Shown here: one piece after another, positions 1 to 9,437 of the stretch
Position numbering within the stretch: the stretch's first letter is position 1
Layout of the letters: every line of letters begins with the position of its first letter
Program-made: the position numbers and the translations under genes
NCBI RefSeq assembly: GCF_000797515.1
Contig: NZ_JSBN01000018.1
Span: 1-34,921, forward strand
Direction of reading: 5' to 3'
Source: Sphingomonas sp. Ant H11
GTDB taxonomy: Bacteria > Pseudomonadota > Alphaproteobacteria > Sphingomonadales > Sphingomonadaceae
Length of the DNA: 34,921 nt
The notes under the pieces: generated by a model
What the model saw: the letters and a program-made list of their open reading frames with translations, nothing else
Databases searched by the model: none
Told to the model about the DNA's origin: nothing

Positions 1-66
1 AGGGTGCCACCCTCACCCTTCCGCCGCCTGGCGGCGGCTCCCTCCCTCTCCCAAAGAGAGAGGGAT
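1..66. repeat. Dispersed GC-rich palindromic repeat, partial at window edge
   Basis: The segment holds nested inverted repeats, GCCGCC facing GGCGGC and CCTCTC facing GAGAGG, in a stretch alternating CCCTC and GAGGG blocks. It lies just downstream of the gspE stop, between gspE and whatever follows off the window. The composition matches the dispersed intergenic palindromes common in sphingomonad chromosomes and resembles, without being identical to, the element inside gspE at 1607-1704. Its left end is cut by the window, so its full length is unknown. Confidence 0.5.
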
Positions 67-82
67 AAGGGCGCGCACTCCC

Positions 83-1732
83 TCACGCCGCATCCTCCGG
101 TACCACCATCGGCGCTTCCGCATCGGCCATGTCGCGCCGCGACACGCGCACCGCTTCCTCCGCCGTGGTCACGCCGTCGCGCACCAACTGCCGCGCCGCT
201 GCGCCCAGCGTCGGCGCATGGAGAAAGGCATGGCGCGCTATCAGCGCTTCATCGCCGCCATCGTTGATCAGGCGGCGTACCGTCTCATCGACGCGGACCG
301 CTTCATACACGCCCACGCGCCCCTTGAAGCCGCTGCCCTGGCACTGTTCGCACCCAACCGCCTCATAGACGATCGTGCCGGGTTCAAAGCCGAGCAACGC
401 CGCCACCGGCCCATCCGCCGCGACCGGCCGGCGGCAATGCTCGCACAACCGCCGCACCAGCCGCTGCGCGATCACCGCGCGCAAGGTGGACGCCAGCAGG
501 AACGGCTCGACCTTCATGTCGCGCATCCGCGTGATGGCGCCGACCGCATCATTGGTGTGAACGGTCGACAGCACTAGATGCCCGGTGAGCGAGGCCTGCA
601 CCGCAATCTCGGCGGTCTCGCGGTCGCGGATTTCGCCGACCATCACCACATCGGGGTCCTGCCGCAGGATCGCGCGCAGGCCCGCCGCAAAGGTCAGCCC
701 GACCTTGGGGTTGACCTGCGTCTGCCCGACGCCCTCCATCGCATATTCGACCGGGTCCTCGACCGTCAGGATGTTGCGGCTACCATCGTTGAGCAGCCGC
801 ATCGATGCGTACAGCGTCGTCGTCTTGCCGGAGCCGGTCGGCCCGGTGACGAGGATGATGCCGTTGGGCTCCGTCACCGCATCCTTCAGCAATTGATGGA
901 TAGCGGGCGTCATGCCCAGCGCATCCAGCGTGATCCCGGCATTTTCCTTGTCGAGAATACGCAGCACCACGCGCTCGCCCGCGCGGCTCGGCAAGGTCGA
1001 TACGCGCACGTCGAGCAACTTGCCGCCCAGCGTCAGCCCGATCCGCCCGTCCTGCGGCACGCGCCGCTCGGCAATGTCGAGCCGCGCCATCACCTTGATG
1101 CGGCTGACGACGACCGGCGCGACATGCGGCGGCATGCGCAGCGTCTCGCGCAGCACGCCATCGATCCGCATCCGCACCACCAGCCCGGTTTCATACGGCT
1201 CGACATGGATGTCGGACACGCCGTTGCGCGCGGCATCGGCGATGATGCCGTTGATCAGCCGGATCGCGGGCGCATCGTCGGCGGTGTCGAGCAAATCGTC
1301 GGCTGTCGGCAGGTGGTCGGCCAGCATGTCGAGTTCATCGCCCAGCCCCAGCGCCCCCGCCGCCATCGCCGCCGCTTGCCCGTCCATCGCATAGACTTCG
1401 GAGAGCAAGCGGTCGAAATCGCTCGGCGTAACGGGTGTTACCTGAAACGGCCGGGCCAGATGGCGGCGCAGCTCGATCAAGGTTTTGGGGTCGGCTCCTT
1501 CGCGCATCGCGACGGTGAGGTGCCCTTCATGGTTCGGCGCGACCACCACGCCGAACCGACGCGCAAAGGCGTAGGGAATGGTGATTTGCGGCAAGGCATC
1601 AAAATCTCCCCTCCCGCTTGCGGCAGGGGTTGGGGGAGGGTTGTCGCTGGACAAGACGGTGGCGAGAGTACCCTCCCCTAGCCCCTGCCGCAAGCGGGAG
1701 GGGAAAGTTCCAGGATCACCGCCCGTCCCCAT
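83..1732 (-). CDS. gspE: Type II secretion system ATPase GspE
   Basis: This is the cytoplasmic hexameric ATPase that powers pseudopilus assembly in type II secretion. Visible motifs are Walker A GPTGSGKTTT near residue 300, an Asp box, Walker B DPDVVMVGEIRDRETA, a His box (TGHLVLSTVHTND) and a zinc-binding pair CEHC...CEQC near the C terminus. Length is 549 residues, normal for the family. The start is the ATG at 1732, which overlaps the gspD stop as TGATG and so suggests translational coupling; a GTG one codon upstream is also possible. Residues about 10-43 are unusual: they are encoded by a long palindrome (1607-1704) rather than by family-like sequence, and the N1E-type domain begins only at the ITIPYAFARRFG segment. 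There is no frameshift. The tetracysteine and full Walker/His set make the assignment to a secretion ATPase secure; GspE rather than PilB follows from gspC and gspD next to it. Confidence 0.95.
   Translation of the reverse strand: MGTGGDPGTFPSRLRQGLGEGTLATVLSSDNPPPTPAASGRGDFDALPQITIPYAFARRFGVVVAPNHEGHLTVAMREGADPKTLIELRRHLARPFQVTPVTPSDFDRLLSEVYAMDGQAAAMAAGALGLGDELDMLADHLPTADDLLDTADDAPAIRLINGIIADAARNGVSDIHVEPYETGLVVRMRIDGVLRETLRMPPHVAPVVVSRIKVMARLDIAERRVPQDGRIGLTLGGKLLDVRVSTLPSRAGERVVLRILDKENAGITLDALGMTPAIHQLLKDAVTEPNGIILVTGPTGSGKTTTLYASMRLLNDGSRNILTVEDPVEYAMEGVGQTQVNPKVGLTFAAGLRAILRQDPDVVMVGEIRDRETAEIAVQASLTGHLVLSTVHTNDAVGAITRMRDMKVEPFLLASTLRAVIAQRLVRRLCEHCRRPVAADGPVAALLGFEPGTIVYEAVGCEQCQGSGFKGRVGVYEAVRVDETVRRLINDGGDEALIARHAFLHAPTLGAAARQLVRDGVTTAEEAVRVSRRDMADAEAPMVVPEDAA
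1607..1704. repeat. Long imperfect palindrome within gspE coding sequence
   Basis: Arms at 1607-1641 and 1670-1704 are 35 nt each and match at 33 of 35 positions as inverted repeats, separated by 28 nt. Each arm begins or ends with TCCCCTCCCGCTTGCGGCAG or its complement. The element is stop-free in the gspE frame and adds about 33 residues rich in Pro, Gly, Arg and Ser to the N terminus. It looks like a dispersed intergenic repeat that has inserted in frame. Confidence 0.8.
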
Positions 1733-3944
1733 CACCGCCCCCGCTTGGTGTGGATCACGGTGCTCGAACTGCGCTGCACCGGCACCGCGATGCGGGGATC
1801 CTCGATGTTGCCCGGCACCGGCGCGCTCGGGATCGGCGGGGCCGCGCCCATATAGTCGCGCACCAACTGGTCGATCGAAGGCTCGTCATTCGGCGCGGCC
1901 AAGCCCTGCTGCAGGCGCAGATAGCCATAGCGTTGCTCGGTCAGGCGACGGCTGTCCTCGGCGGTGCGCAGGATCGTCGGGCGGATGAAGATCATCAAAT
2001 TGGTCTTGGTCCGCGACTTCGCCTTGGAGCGGAACAGATTGCCCAGCCCCGGCAGATCGCCCAGCAGCGGAATCTTCTGGATCGTGCGGCGTTCATTATC
2101 GTCGAGCAGGCCGCTGATGACGGCGATGTCGCCATCGTCGACCGTGCGCACTGTCTCGACCTCGCGCTTGTTGAGGATCAGGTCGCTATTGTCGCTCGAC
2201 ACCGGCCCCGCGATCGAACTCACCCCCAGCCGCAGATTGAGCTTCACCGTGCCCGAGGAATTGACTTGCGGCCGCACCGTCAGCTCGATCCCCACATTCT
2301 CGCGTTGGGTGGTGCGGAAGGTATTGTTGAAATTGTTCGACAGCGCCTGCCCAGTGGTGATCGGGATTTCCTGCCCGACCAGGCTGTGCGCTTCCTGATT
2401 GTCGAGCATCACCAGATGCGGGACTTGCAACAGGTTGGAGGTGGTGTCGCTCTTCAGGGCATTGATGATCGAACCGAACACCGTGTCGCCGATCTTACCG
2501 GCCCAGCCGCCAAAACCGCCGCTCGCCCCCAGAATCGAGCTGATCGCCGATTGCGCGAGCGAATCGCTCGCGCTGCTGTTGGTGCTGGTGGTCACGGTGG
2601 TGCCGTTGACCACCGTCGTCGTGGTATTGAGCTGCCGCGCGCAATCGCCCCGGCGATGGTCAGCAAGCTGGGTGCGGTGTTCTGGAAACTCGATGCCGCG
2701 AACACGCCGCCCTTGATGTTGGCGATGGCGAATTGTGCGCCAAGCTGGCTGGCGGTCTGGTCCGAAACTTCGGCGACGATCGCTTCGACCAGCACTTGCT
2801 CGCGCCGGGTGTCGAGTTGATGCACCACATCTGCCAATTGGCGCTGAACCTCCGCAGGCGCCGCGATGACGATAGCGTTCGCGCCGACGAAGCGCGTGAC
2901 CACTGCCGCCGTCCGCCCGGCCGAACTGATCGCGGCTTGCCCGGTCGTGGTGCCGCCGCCGGTCGAGACGTCTTGTTGGACGGTCGGCGCGGCGGTCTGG
3001 CGTGCGGTCGTCTGAAACCCGCTGCCGCTGCTACCATTCGACTGGCCGTTATTGCTGCCAAAGGTCGATGCCGAAAGTTGCTGGTTCGAAATGGGTGACG
3101 GGGCCTGCCCGACCAGTTGCTGAAGCACGGGCAAAAGCTGCTCGGCATCGGCATTTTCGAGGAAAATCACCTTGATCTCGGTGCCGTTCTTGGCGCGCCG
3201 GTCCAGATCCTCGGCCACCGCCGCCAGCCGCGCAACCGACGCCGCATCGCCGCGGATCGCCACCGAATTGGAACTGGTCACGGCCACCACGCTCGCGCTC
3301 GAGCCAGTTGACGGTCCACCGCCGCCTGCGGCCTGCCCGGTCAGCGCTTGCAACGCCGTTGCAATTTCACGGGCACCGGCATTCTTCAACGCGACAATGC
3401 GCGTTGCAGCATTGTCGGTGTCGATCTGGCGGATCACCTCGCGCACGCGTCGGACATTGTCGGCGAAATCGACGATGACCAGGCTATTCCCGCCACGATT
3501 GGCGGTGACCGAGCCCTGCGGCGAGATCAACCCGCGCACGGTATCGACCGCCGAGGCAGCGTCGATCGAGCGCAAACGAACGATTTCGGTCACGTAGCTG
3601 TTGCTGGCCGCCCCGCGCGCCCCCACGCGGCTGGGCTGCGACGCGGCATTGTCGGTCGGCTGCACCCGAAACGCGCCGTTGCTGGTCGGCACCGCGACCA
3701 GGCCGTTGGCGCGCAGCGTCGACAGGAAAATCTCGAAATATTGCGATTTGCTGACCGGGTGATCGGTCACCACCGTCACCTTGCCCTGCACGCGCGAATC
3801 TATGATGAAAGTCCGCCCCGTCACCCGCGCCGCATCGGCGATGAACGCGCGGATGTCGGCGTCGCGCACGTTCATCGTGGTCTGCGCGACGGCAGTGCCT
3901 GCGAGCGCAAGCGCCAGAAACGGTGCCAGAGTTAGTGTCTTCAT
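1732..3944 (-). CDS. gspD: Type II secretion secretin GspD (one frameshift in assembly)
   Basis: GspD is the outer-membrane secretin channel of type II secretion. The N terminus has a signal peptide (MKTLTLAPFLALALAGTAVAQ). N0 to N3 periplasmic domains follow (TMNVRDADIRAFIADAARVT; repeated VVIVDFADNVRRV-type and EDLDRRA motifs), then a Ser/Gly/Thr-rich linker, then the secretin beta domain with VPHLVMLDNQEAHSLVGQEIP and the VPLLGDLP-type motif (KIPLLGDLPGLGNLF). The frame is broken near 2634, where a single G on the plus strand appears missing: restoring it joins IAGAIARG to QLNTTTTVVNGT. The corrected product is about 737 residues. The ATG at 3944 overlaps the gspC stop (ATGA), so translation is probably coupled. 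The break is in a GG dinucleotide and resembles the other indels here, so I treat the gene as intact in the organism. Confidence 0.93.
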
Positions 3945-4785
3945 TGCCCCGCAATCGTGATGGAAAGTGGAATCGTGTCCTTGCCGCGCTCCACCGCGAT
4001 GGAGAGCAGACCGCCCTTGGCAAATTGTGCGGCTAGGCGCTCGATGTCGCCCGCCCCCCCGACCGCTTTCCCGGCGATCTGGGTCACGACGTCGCCCTCG
4101 TGCAACCCCGCAGTGCGAAAGGCCATGCCACTGCCTTGCGATCGGACTGTCAGCCCAGTCACCCGGCCATTATCGATGCGCGGGATGAACCCAACGTCCG
4201 AACGCAGTTGGGCGAAGGTAATCCCCGAAGGAGCCGGAGGCATCGGCCGCACCGGACCACCGCCAACCAGCGGCGGCGCAGCGGGCGCAGGCGTGGCGAC
4301 TGGCGGGGTTTCCGGCTGGACCAGGAAGAGGTCTTCAGACGCGCCATTGCGGTCGATCGTGACATGGTCGAACGCGACCGCCTTCAAGCGCACGCCGGGC
4401 ATGATTTCCTGCCCCACACCGACGCTTTGCTGCACCCCGTCAGGCCCAGCAATAATCGCCGAGCCGCCGCCCTGCGCTTCATCGACCCGCGTTCCGAACA
4501 AGGTCAGTTGCAGGCTGGTGACGACGGCCGGTCCCGCCGCATCGCCACCGCTGATGCGAAAGAACGGATCGAAGCTGCTCAAGAGCGCTTGCGGCGCTCC
4601 GGCGAACCGCTGTGTGCCGGACGCCAGACGCCGATCGCGCCGACCGGCGTCACCACCGTCCACACCAGCCGCGCTCCTTGCACCGCGAGCAGAGCGATCA
4701 GCAGCAGCTCGAGCGCGCTATACACTTTCGTCACGGGTACGCGTCGCAAAACACTCCGCGCTCGCGCATCCAACACCAACCGCAT
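3941..4785 (-). CDS. gspC: Type II secretion inner-membrane protein GspC (one frameshift)
   Basis: GspC bridges the inner-membrane platform and the secretin. A short cytoplasmic N terminus leads into one membrane segment (ALELLLIALLAVQGARLVW). The HR domain follows (DPFFRISGG, SLQLTLFGTR, ending DLFLVQPE), then a Pro/Ala linker, then a C-terminal PDZ-like domain (FIPRIDNGRVTGLTV, GLHEGDVVTQIAGKAV). The frame breaks near 4612; one missing G/C base joins GAIGVWRPAH to QRFAGAPQALL and gives about 281 residues. It is the first gene of the run gspC-gspD-gspE, and the other gsp genes are presumably off the left edge. The start at ATG 4785 gives the expected short cytoplasmic tail. The 124-nt gap to the divergent oxygenase gene probably holds both promoters. 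Confidence 0.88.
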
Positions 4786-4909
4786 GCGGCATTATTCCTT
4801 GATCGCGCGCCTAACCTTGTCCGCGTGTTACAGACACCGGGCGACGCTGTGAACCTCGCACGGTCGCAAGGACTGGAAAAGCCACAACGGCTTTGGCAGG
4901 GATAGGCCG

Positions 4910-5566
4910 ATGACCGCGCAGACACATTTCGGATCGGGCAACCCGGCGGTCGCCATGATCGAGCATATCCTCGCCCAACCGGGCGTGCAGCGCGTACCCA
5001 GCACGAAACTGACGCTGTTTGTTCGCCGCGGCTTTCTCGATCCCGAAACGTCCACGGCCTTGTGTGCGCGCGTGGACGCCACACGACGCCCCTCGACCCT
5101 TTCCGATTTCAACGGCGACCCGACCTTTCGGACCAGCGAGACGGGCGATCTGGACCCGCTCGATCCGCTGGTGATCGATCTCAACGCGCGGATCGCCGCC
5201 TTTACCGGACTCGATCCGGCACATGGCGAGCCGATCCAGGGGCAACGCTATGCGGTGGGACAGGAGTTTAAAGCTCACACCGATTATTTCGAACCCAACG
5301 GGATCGACTATCAGCGGTATTGCGGCATTGCGGGCAACCGTACGTGGACGGTGATGATCTACCTCAACCAGCCCGAAGCTGGCGGTGCGACCCGCTTCAA
5401 GGCGATCGACAAGATCATCCAGCCCGAAACCGGGAAGCTGCTGGCGTGGAACAATCGCCTACCCGACGGGCGGCTCAATCCCGCCACGTTGCACCACGGG
5501 ATGAAAGTCCGCGCGGGCACCAAATATGTCATCACCAAATGGTTCCGGGAACTGCCCTGGCGCTGA
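4910..5566 (+). CDS. Prolyl 4-hydroxylase-like 2OG-Fe(II) oxygenase
   Basis: A 218-residue protein with the double-stranded beta-helix oxygenase signature. It has the metal ligands H and D in KAHTDYF (about residues 122-124), the distal His in LHHGMKV, and the 2-oxoglutarate-binding Lys in GTKYVITKW. It belongs to the bacterial P4H-type 2OG-Fe(II) family, which hydroxylates prolyl or related residues using O2 and 2-oxoglutarate. The substrate cannot be read from the sequence. There is no signal peptide, so it is probably cytoplasmic. It stands alone, divergent from gspC and followed by tRNA-Val on the other strand. The frame is intact, and the ATG at 4910 has a weak AGGG upstream. Family assignment is firm; the biological target is open. 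Confidence 0.88.
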   Translation: MTAQTHFGSGNPAVAMIEHILAQPGVQRVPSTKLTLFVRRGFLDPETSTALCARVDATRRPSTLSDFNGDPTFRTSETGDLDPLDPLVIDLNARIAAFTGLDPAHGEPIQGQRYAVGQEFKAHTDYFEPNGIDYQRYCGIAGNRTWTVMIYLNQPEAGGATRFKAIDKIIQPETGKLLAWNNRLPDGRLNPATLHHGMKVRAGTKYVITKWFRELPWR

Positions 5567-5607
5567 GGCCAGAACGCGGCTGGCTCCGAGGGAGCGCCAA
5601 GCGCGAA

Positions 5608-5682
5608 TGGTGGGCGCGGCAGGGATTGAACCTGCGACCCCACCCGTGTGAAGGGTGTGCTCTACCACTGAGCTACGCGCCC
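5608..5682 (-). tRNA. tRNA-Val (anticodon CAC)
   Basis: The minus strand folds as a standard cloverleaf: acceptor GGGCGCG pairing with CGCGCCC, D arm GCTCAGTGGTAGAGC, anticodon stem CACCC/GGGTG around loop TTCACAC (anticodon CAC), and T arm GCAGGTTCAATCCCTGC. The discriminator A is followed by an encoded CCA at 5608-5610. The gene is 75 nt including CCA. Confidence 0.96.
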
Positions 5683-5724
5683 GTTGCCGTCCTGCACATG
5701 CGTATGTGGGAGGGCTAAACGGAT

Positions 5725-5748
5725 GAGGGCGGCGTTACCGCCGCCCTC
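5725..5748. terminator. 10-bp GC hairpin between hupB and tRNA-Val
   Basis: GAGGGCGGCG (5725-5734) and CGCCGCCCTC (5739-5748) pair perfectly around a 4-nt loop. It lies downstream of hupB on the minus strand and upstream of tRNA-Val. There is no clear T-run, so it may be a backup terminator, a transcript-end stabiliser or a bidirectional insulator. Confidence 0.45.
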
Positions 5749-5762
5749 TTCACCAATCCCTT

Positions 5763-5794
5763 AAAACGAGCGAGTGCCGCTTGTCCAGCGGCAC
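5763..5794 (-). terminator. Probable rho-independent terminator of hupB
   Basis: On the minus strand GTGCCGCT and AGCGGCAC (5787-5794 and 5774-5781) pair across a 5-nt loop, followed by TCGCTCGTTTT. It begins 25 nt after the hupB stop. The T-tract starts a few bases after the stem, so it is a moderate rather than perfect intrinsic terminator. Confidence 0.6.
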
Positions 5795-5818
5795 CTAACA
5801 TGTTTTCGGGAGATTAGA

Positions 5819-6091
5819 TCAATTGACCGAATCCTTCAGGCCCTTGCCGGCCTTGAACTTCGGCTGCGACGACGCCTTGATCGTCATCGGTTCGCCGGTG
5901 CGCGGGTTGCGGCCGGTCGAGGCCTTGCGCTTGCTGACCGAGAACGTGCCGAACCCAACCAGGCGGACTTCGTCACCCTTTTTCAGCGCCGCCGAGACCG
6001 CGTCGAACACCGCCTCGACCGCCTTGCTTGCATCACCCTTCGTCAGACCCGACGTGTCGGCCACCGTCGCGATCAATTCCTGTTTGTTCAT
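5819..6091 (-). CDS. hupB: HU-family DNA-binding protein
   Basis: HU is a small nucleoid protein that bends and compacts DNA without sequence specificity. The 90-residue product starts MNKQELIATVADTSGLTKGD and has the helix-helix dimer core, GFGTFSVSKRKA, and the diagnostic DNA-contact arm GRNPRTGEP with its conserved intercalating Pro. The length is exact for HU. The start is placed at 6091 because upstream in-frame residues do not match the family and this Met begins the canonical MNK(Q/S)EL. It sits directly downstream of lon on the same strand, the classical proteobacterial lon-hupB order, with 152 nt between them holding its likely own promoter. IHF alpha or beta is unlikely because the sequence matches HU more closely in the arm. 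Confidence 0.96.
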   Translation of the reverse strand: MNKQELIATVADTSGLTKGDASKAVEAVFDAVSAALKKGDEVRLVGFGTFSVSKRKASTGRNPRTGEPMTIKASSQPKFKAGKGLKDSVN

Positions 6092-6107
6092 CGCCACCAA
6101 ACCCCCG

Positions 6108-6136
6108 ATACAAAATGGAAAAATATACCCAGGCAA
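6108..6136 (-). promoter_or_regulatory. Candidate hupB promoter
   Basis: On the minus strand TTGCCT (6131-6136) and TTGTAT (6108-6113) are spaced 17 nt inside an unusually AT-rich stretch with T and A runs, just upstream of hupB. The -10 match is imperfect and would give a very short leader. An overlapping TATATT in the same stretch is an alternative -10. Confidence 0.35.
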
Positions 6137-6168
6137 AAAGCCGGTTGCGCACTAAGACGGCTAGCGCG

Positions 6169-6198
6169 GGGGCTGTCAAAACAAAAAGCGACAGCCCC
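6169..6198 (-). terminator. Hairpin downstream of lon
   Basis: GGGGCTGTC (6169-6177) and GACAGCCCC (6190-6198) form a perfect 9-bp stem with a 12-nt A/T-rich loop, 46 nt after the lon stop. No U-tract follows on the minus strand. It could end most lon transcripts before hupB or protect the lon 3' end. Confidence 0.45.
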
Positions 6199-6243
6199 GG
6201 TCTAAAATCGGCGGAAATGCGGCATTTCGAGTAATCGATCCGA

Positions 6244-8695
6244 TCAATGATGCACTTCGCCGCCAATCGGGGCGACACCCGCCGGCGGCTGCGCCGCCAG
6301 GTCATCGGCCTCGGTCCAGTCGATCGCGGTGAGCGGGCCGGTCAGCGCGAGCCGCAACACTTCATCGACATGCGCCACCGGGATGATTTTCAGACCATCC
6401 AGGATATTGGCCGGAATCTCCGCGAGATCCTTCTCATTCTCCTGCGGGATGAGCACGGTGGTGATGCCGCCGCGCAGCGCCGCCAGCAGCTTTTCCTTCA
6501 AGCCGCCGATCGGTAGCACACGGCCGCGCAACGTCACCTCGCCCGTCATCGCAATGTCGCGGCGCACCGGCACGCCGGTGAGCGTCGAGACGATCGCCGT
6601 CACGATGCCGATACCCGCCGACGGACCATCCTTGGGCACCGCCCCTTCGGGCAGATGGATGTGGATGTCCTTGCGCGCAAAGATGCTCGGCTTGATCCCA
6701 TAAGAAGGCGAGCGCGCCTTGATGAAGCTGAACGCGGTCTCGATCGATTCCTTCATCACATCGCCGAGCTTGCCGGTGATCTTCGCCGCACCGCGCCCGG
6801 GCACGGTGACGCTTTCGATCGTCAGCAATTCGCCGCCGACTTCGGTCCAGGCGAGGCCGGTGACGGCACCGATCTGATTCTCTTCCTCGCCCAGGCCATG
6901 ACGATATTTTTTCACGCCCGCAAATTCAGACAGGTTGTCCGGGGTCACGGTGACGCTCTCGGCCTTGCCCTCAAGAATGCGCCGCAACGCCTTGCGCGCG
7001 AGCTTGGCAATCTCGCGCTCCAGCGTACGCACACCGGCTTCGCGCGTGTAGAACTGAATGAGCGCGCGCAACCCCTCGGTGGTGAGCGTGAACTCGCCGT
7101 CCTTCAGGCCGTGCGCCTCGATCTGCTTGGCGATCAGATGCCGTTCGGCGATCTCGACCTTCTCATCCTCGGTATAGCCCTCGAGCCGGATGATCTCCAT
7201 GCGGTCGAGCAGCGGCTGCGGCAGGTTGAGCGTGTTCGCGGTCGTCACGAACATCACGTCGGAAAGATCGACGTCGATTTCGAGATAGTGATCGTTGAAC
7301 TTCGCATTCTGCTCGGGATCGAGCACTTCGAGCAGCGCCGAGGCCGGATCACCGCGGAAATCCTGGCCGAGCTTGTCGATTTCATCGAGCAGGAACAGCG
7401 GGTTGCTGGTCCCAGCCTTCTTGAGATTGGTAACGATCTTGCCCGGCAGCGAGCCGATATAGGTGCGGCGGTGGCCCCGAATTTCTGCTTCATCGCGCAC
7501 ACCGCCTAAAGATTGGCGGATAAATTCGCGGCCCGTGGCCTTGGCGATCGACTTGCCCAGGCTGGTCTTGCCGACGCCGGGGGGGCCGACGAGGCACAGG
7601 ATCGGCCCCTTCAGCTTGTTGGTGCGCGCCTGTACCGCGAGATATTCGACGATGCGGTCCTTGACCTTTTCGAGCGCATAATGGTCCTCGTCGAGCACCG
7701 CTTGCGCCGCCGAAATATCCTTGCGGATCTTGGACTTCTTGCCCCACGGCAGGCCCAGCAGCACGTCGAGATAGTTGCGCACGACGGTCGCCTCGGCCGA
7801 CATCGGTGCCATCGTCTTGAGCTTCTTCAGCTCCGCCGTCGCCTTGGTGCGGGCTTCCTTGGACAGTTTGAGCGTCGCGATCTTGTTGGTCAGCTCGGCG
7901 ATCTCGTCGCCTTCGCCCTCGTCGCCCTCATTGCCGAGTTCGCGCTGAATCGCCTTCAACTGCTCGTTGAGGTAATATTCGCGCTGGTCTTCTCCATCTG
8001 GCGCTTGACGCGGCTTTTGATCTTCTTCTCGACCTGCAGCACGCCCAGCTCGCCCTCCATGAAGGCAAACACCATCTCGAGTCGCTTGGCCGGATCGCGT
8101 TCGATCAGCAGCGCCTGCTTGTCGGACACCTTGACCTGAATGTTCGCGGCAACGGCATCGGCGAGCTTGTTCGCATCCTCGATTTCCCCGAGCTGGACCG
8201 CAGTTTCGGCGGGCAGCTTGCGGTTGAGCTTGGCATAGTTTTCGAACTGCTCGACCACGGAGCGCATCAGCGCCGCCATTTCGGTGCTGACAGCCTCGAG
8301 TGCCTCCTCGCCCTCATCGCCTTCAAGCAACTCGACGTCGGCAGCGAGATAGCCCTCGGTCTGCGTCAGGCCGGTCAGGATGGCGCGGCGCTTGCCCTCG
8401 ACCAGCACGCGCACCGTGCCATCGGGCAATTTCAACAGTTGCAGCACGACGGCGGTCACGCCGATTTCGTACAGATCGTCGCGATCGGGATCGTCTTCGC
8501 TCGGGTCGAGCTGCGCGACCAGGAAAATCTCCTTGTCGGCGGCCATCGCCGCCTCCAGAGCCGCGACCGACTTGTCGCGACCAACGAACAGCGGCACGAT
8601 CATGTTGGGGAACACGACGATGTCGCGCAGCGGCAGCACGGGATAGCGTGGGTGGGCGACGAGGACTTGGACGGGGTGAAGGTAGCTTTGGTCAT
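6244..8695 (-). CDS. lon: ATP-dependent protease Lon (two frameshifts in assembly)
   Basis: Lon is the soluble hexameric AAA+ protease for damaged and regulatory proteins. In order: the Lon N-terminal substrate domain ([20 protein letters not shown]), a coiled helical region, Walker [10 protein letters not shown], Walker [10 protein letters not shown], and a protease domain with the catalytic Ser in [10 protein letters not shown] and catalytic Lys in [10 protein letters not shown]. Two single-base losses break the frame. One is near 7986 (joining RQMEKT to [10 protein letters not shown]). The other lies somewhere in 8641-8690, between the likely start and YPVLPL. I chose the ATG at 8695 because GGAG lies 7 nt upstream; with both bases restored the product is about 817 residues, typical for Lon. 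An in-frame start at 8717 exists but has no ribosome-binding site and gives an unconvincing leader. HU follows on the same strand. Loss of Lon function is possible in principle, but the break pattern matches the assembly errors elsewhere. Confidence 0.93.
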
Positions 8696-8759
8696 GGATA
8701 CTCCGGGGTCGCGTCAACGACGCGGGCTTAGTTCCTTATATGGGGGGAGTTGCCGTTGC

Positions 8760-9437
8760 ATCAATCGTCGAACGATTTTGGGTGGTGCAGCGGCCATCGC
8801 CGCGTTCCCGGCCAGCGCGAAACACCCGCTCGACCCCATCGCCCACGCCCTGGCAGCGGCGGGCGGGCAAGCACTTTTGTCGCGTGTACGCGTGATCGCG
8901 TGGAGCGGTACTGCCCGCATGATGATCGGCCGGACGCCGGTCGACCTGATGGTCGAAACCCGAATCGAACCCTTTGCGCGCGCGCGTTCCGACACCTGGC
9001 TGACGAGCGAAGGGCGCAGCGCCACGCAGACCATCATGGTGGAACGCGACAGTGCGTTTCTGGTCCATAACGGCGCACAGACCAGCCTGCCCCAGCCGCA
9101 GGCCTATTTCGAGCGGCAGAAGCTGGCGGCGTACAGCTATTTGCTGCTTGCCCCGGCGTCGCTGTCACCAAGCGGGCGGCGCGGCATTACGGCGATCCGC
9201 GACGGGTATCCGCCGATCGCACTGACGCTCGCCCCGGACGGGCGGATCGCCTCGGCCGACTACACCCTTGCTGGGCCGCCGCCGAACCCGCCGCTCGTGC
9301 ATCAACACCTGCTGTTTACGGGAACCGTATCCGCACTAGGAATCCGCTTTCCCCGCACCACCACGATCCTGCAGAACGGTCGCCCCGTCCTGCGCATGAC
9401 CATCACCGATTTTTCCGTAGAGCTAGACCCTTCATGA
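8760..9437 (+). CDS. Exported protein of unknown function upstream of M1 peptidase
   Basis: I do not recognise a named family. The product has a twin-Arg-flanked signal-like N terminus (NRRTILGGAAAIAAFPASA) and a mostly beta-type body of about 200 residues (VIAWSGTARMMIGRTPVDL, TIMVERDSAFLVHNGAQ), a little like LolA/LppX-type envelope proteins. That resemblance is only an impression. The start is unclear. A strong GGGGGGAG at 8742-8749 points to a start near 8760, but the codon there is ATC; the only upstream in-frame ATG (8694) overlaps the divergent lon start, and TTG at 8778 would cut into the signal. A base error or a rare start is possible. The stop overlaps the M1 peptidase ATG (ATGA), so the two are probably co-translated and may work together in the periplasm. 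Confidence 0.6.
   Translation: MNRRTILGGAAAIAAFPASAKHPLDPIAHALAAAGGQALLSRVRVIAWSGTARMMIGRTPVDLMVETRIEPFARARSDTWLTSEGRSATQTIMVERDSAFLVHNGAQTSLPQPQAYFERQKLAAYSYLLLAPASLSPSGRRGITAIRDGYPPIALTLAPDGRIASADYTLAGPPPNPPLVHQHLLFTGTVSALGIRFPRTTTILQNGRPVLRMTITDFSVELDPS

Noticed and set aside
8696..8717. Lon start at 8717
   Set aside because: The extra N-terminal residues are unlike Lon, no ribosome-binding site is present, and ATG 8695 has GGAG at 7 nt; a missing base between it and YPVLPL explains the frame change.
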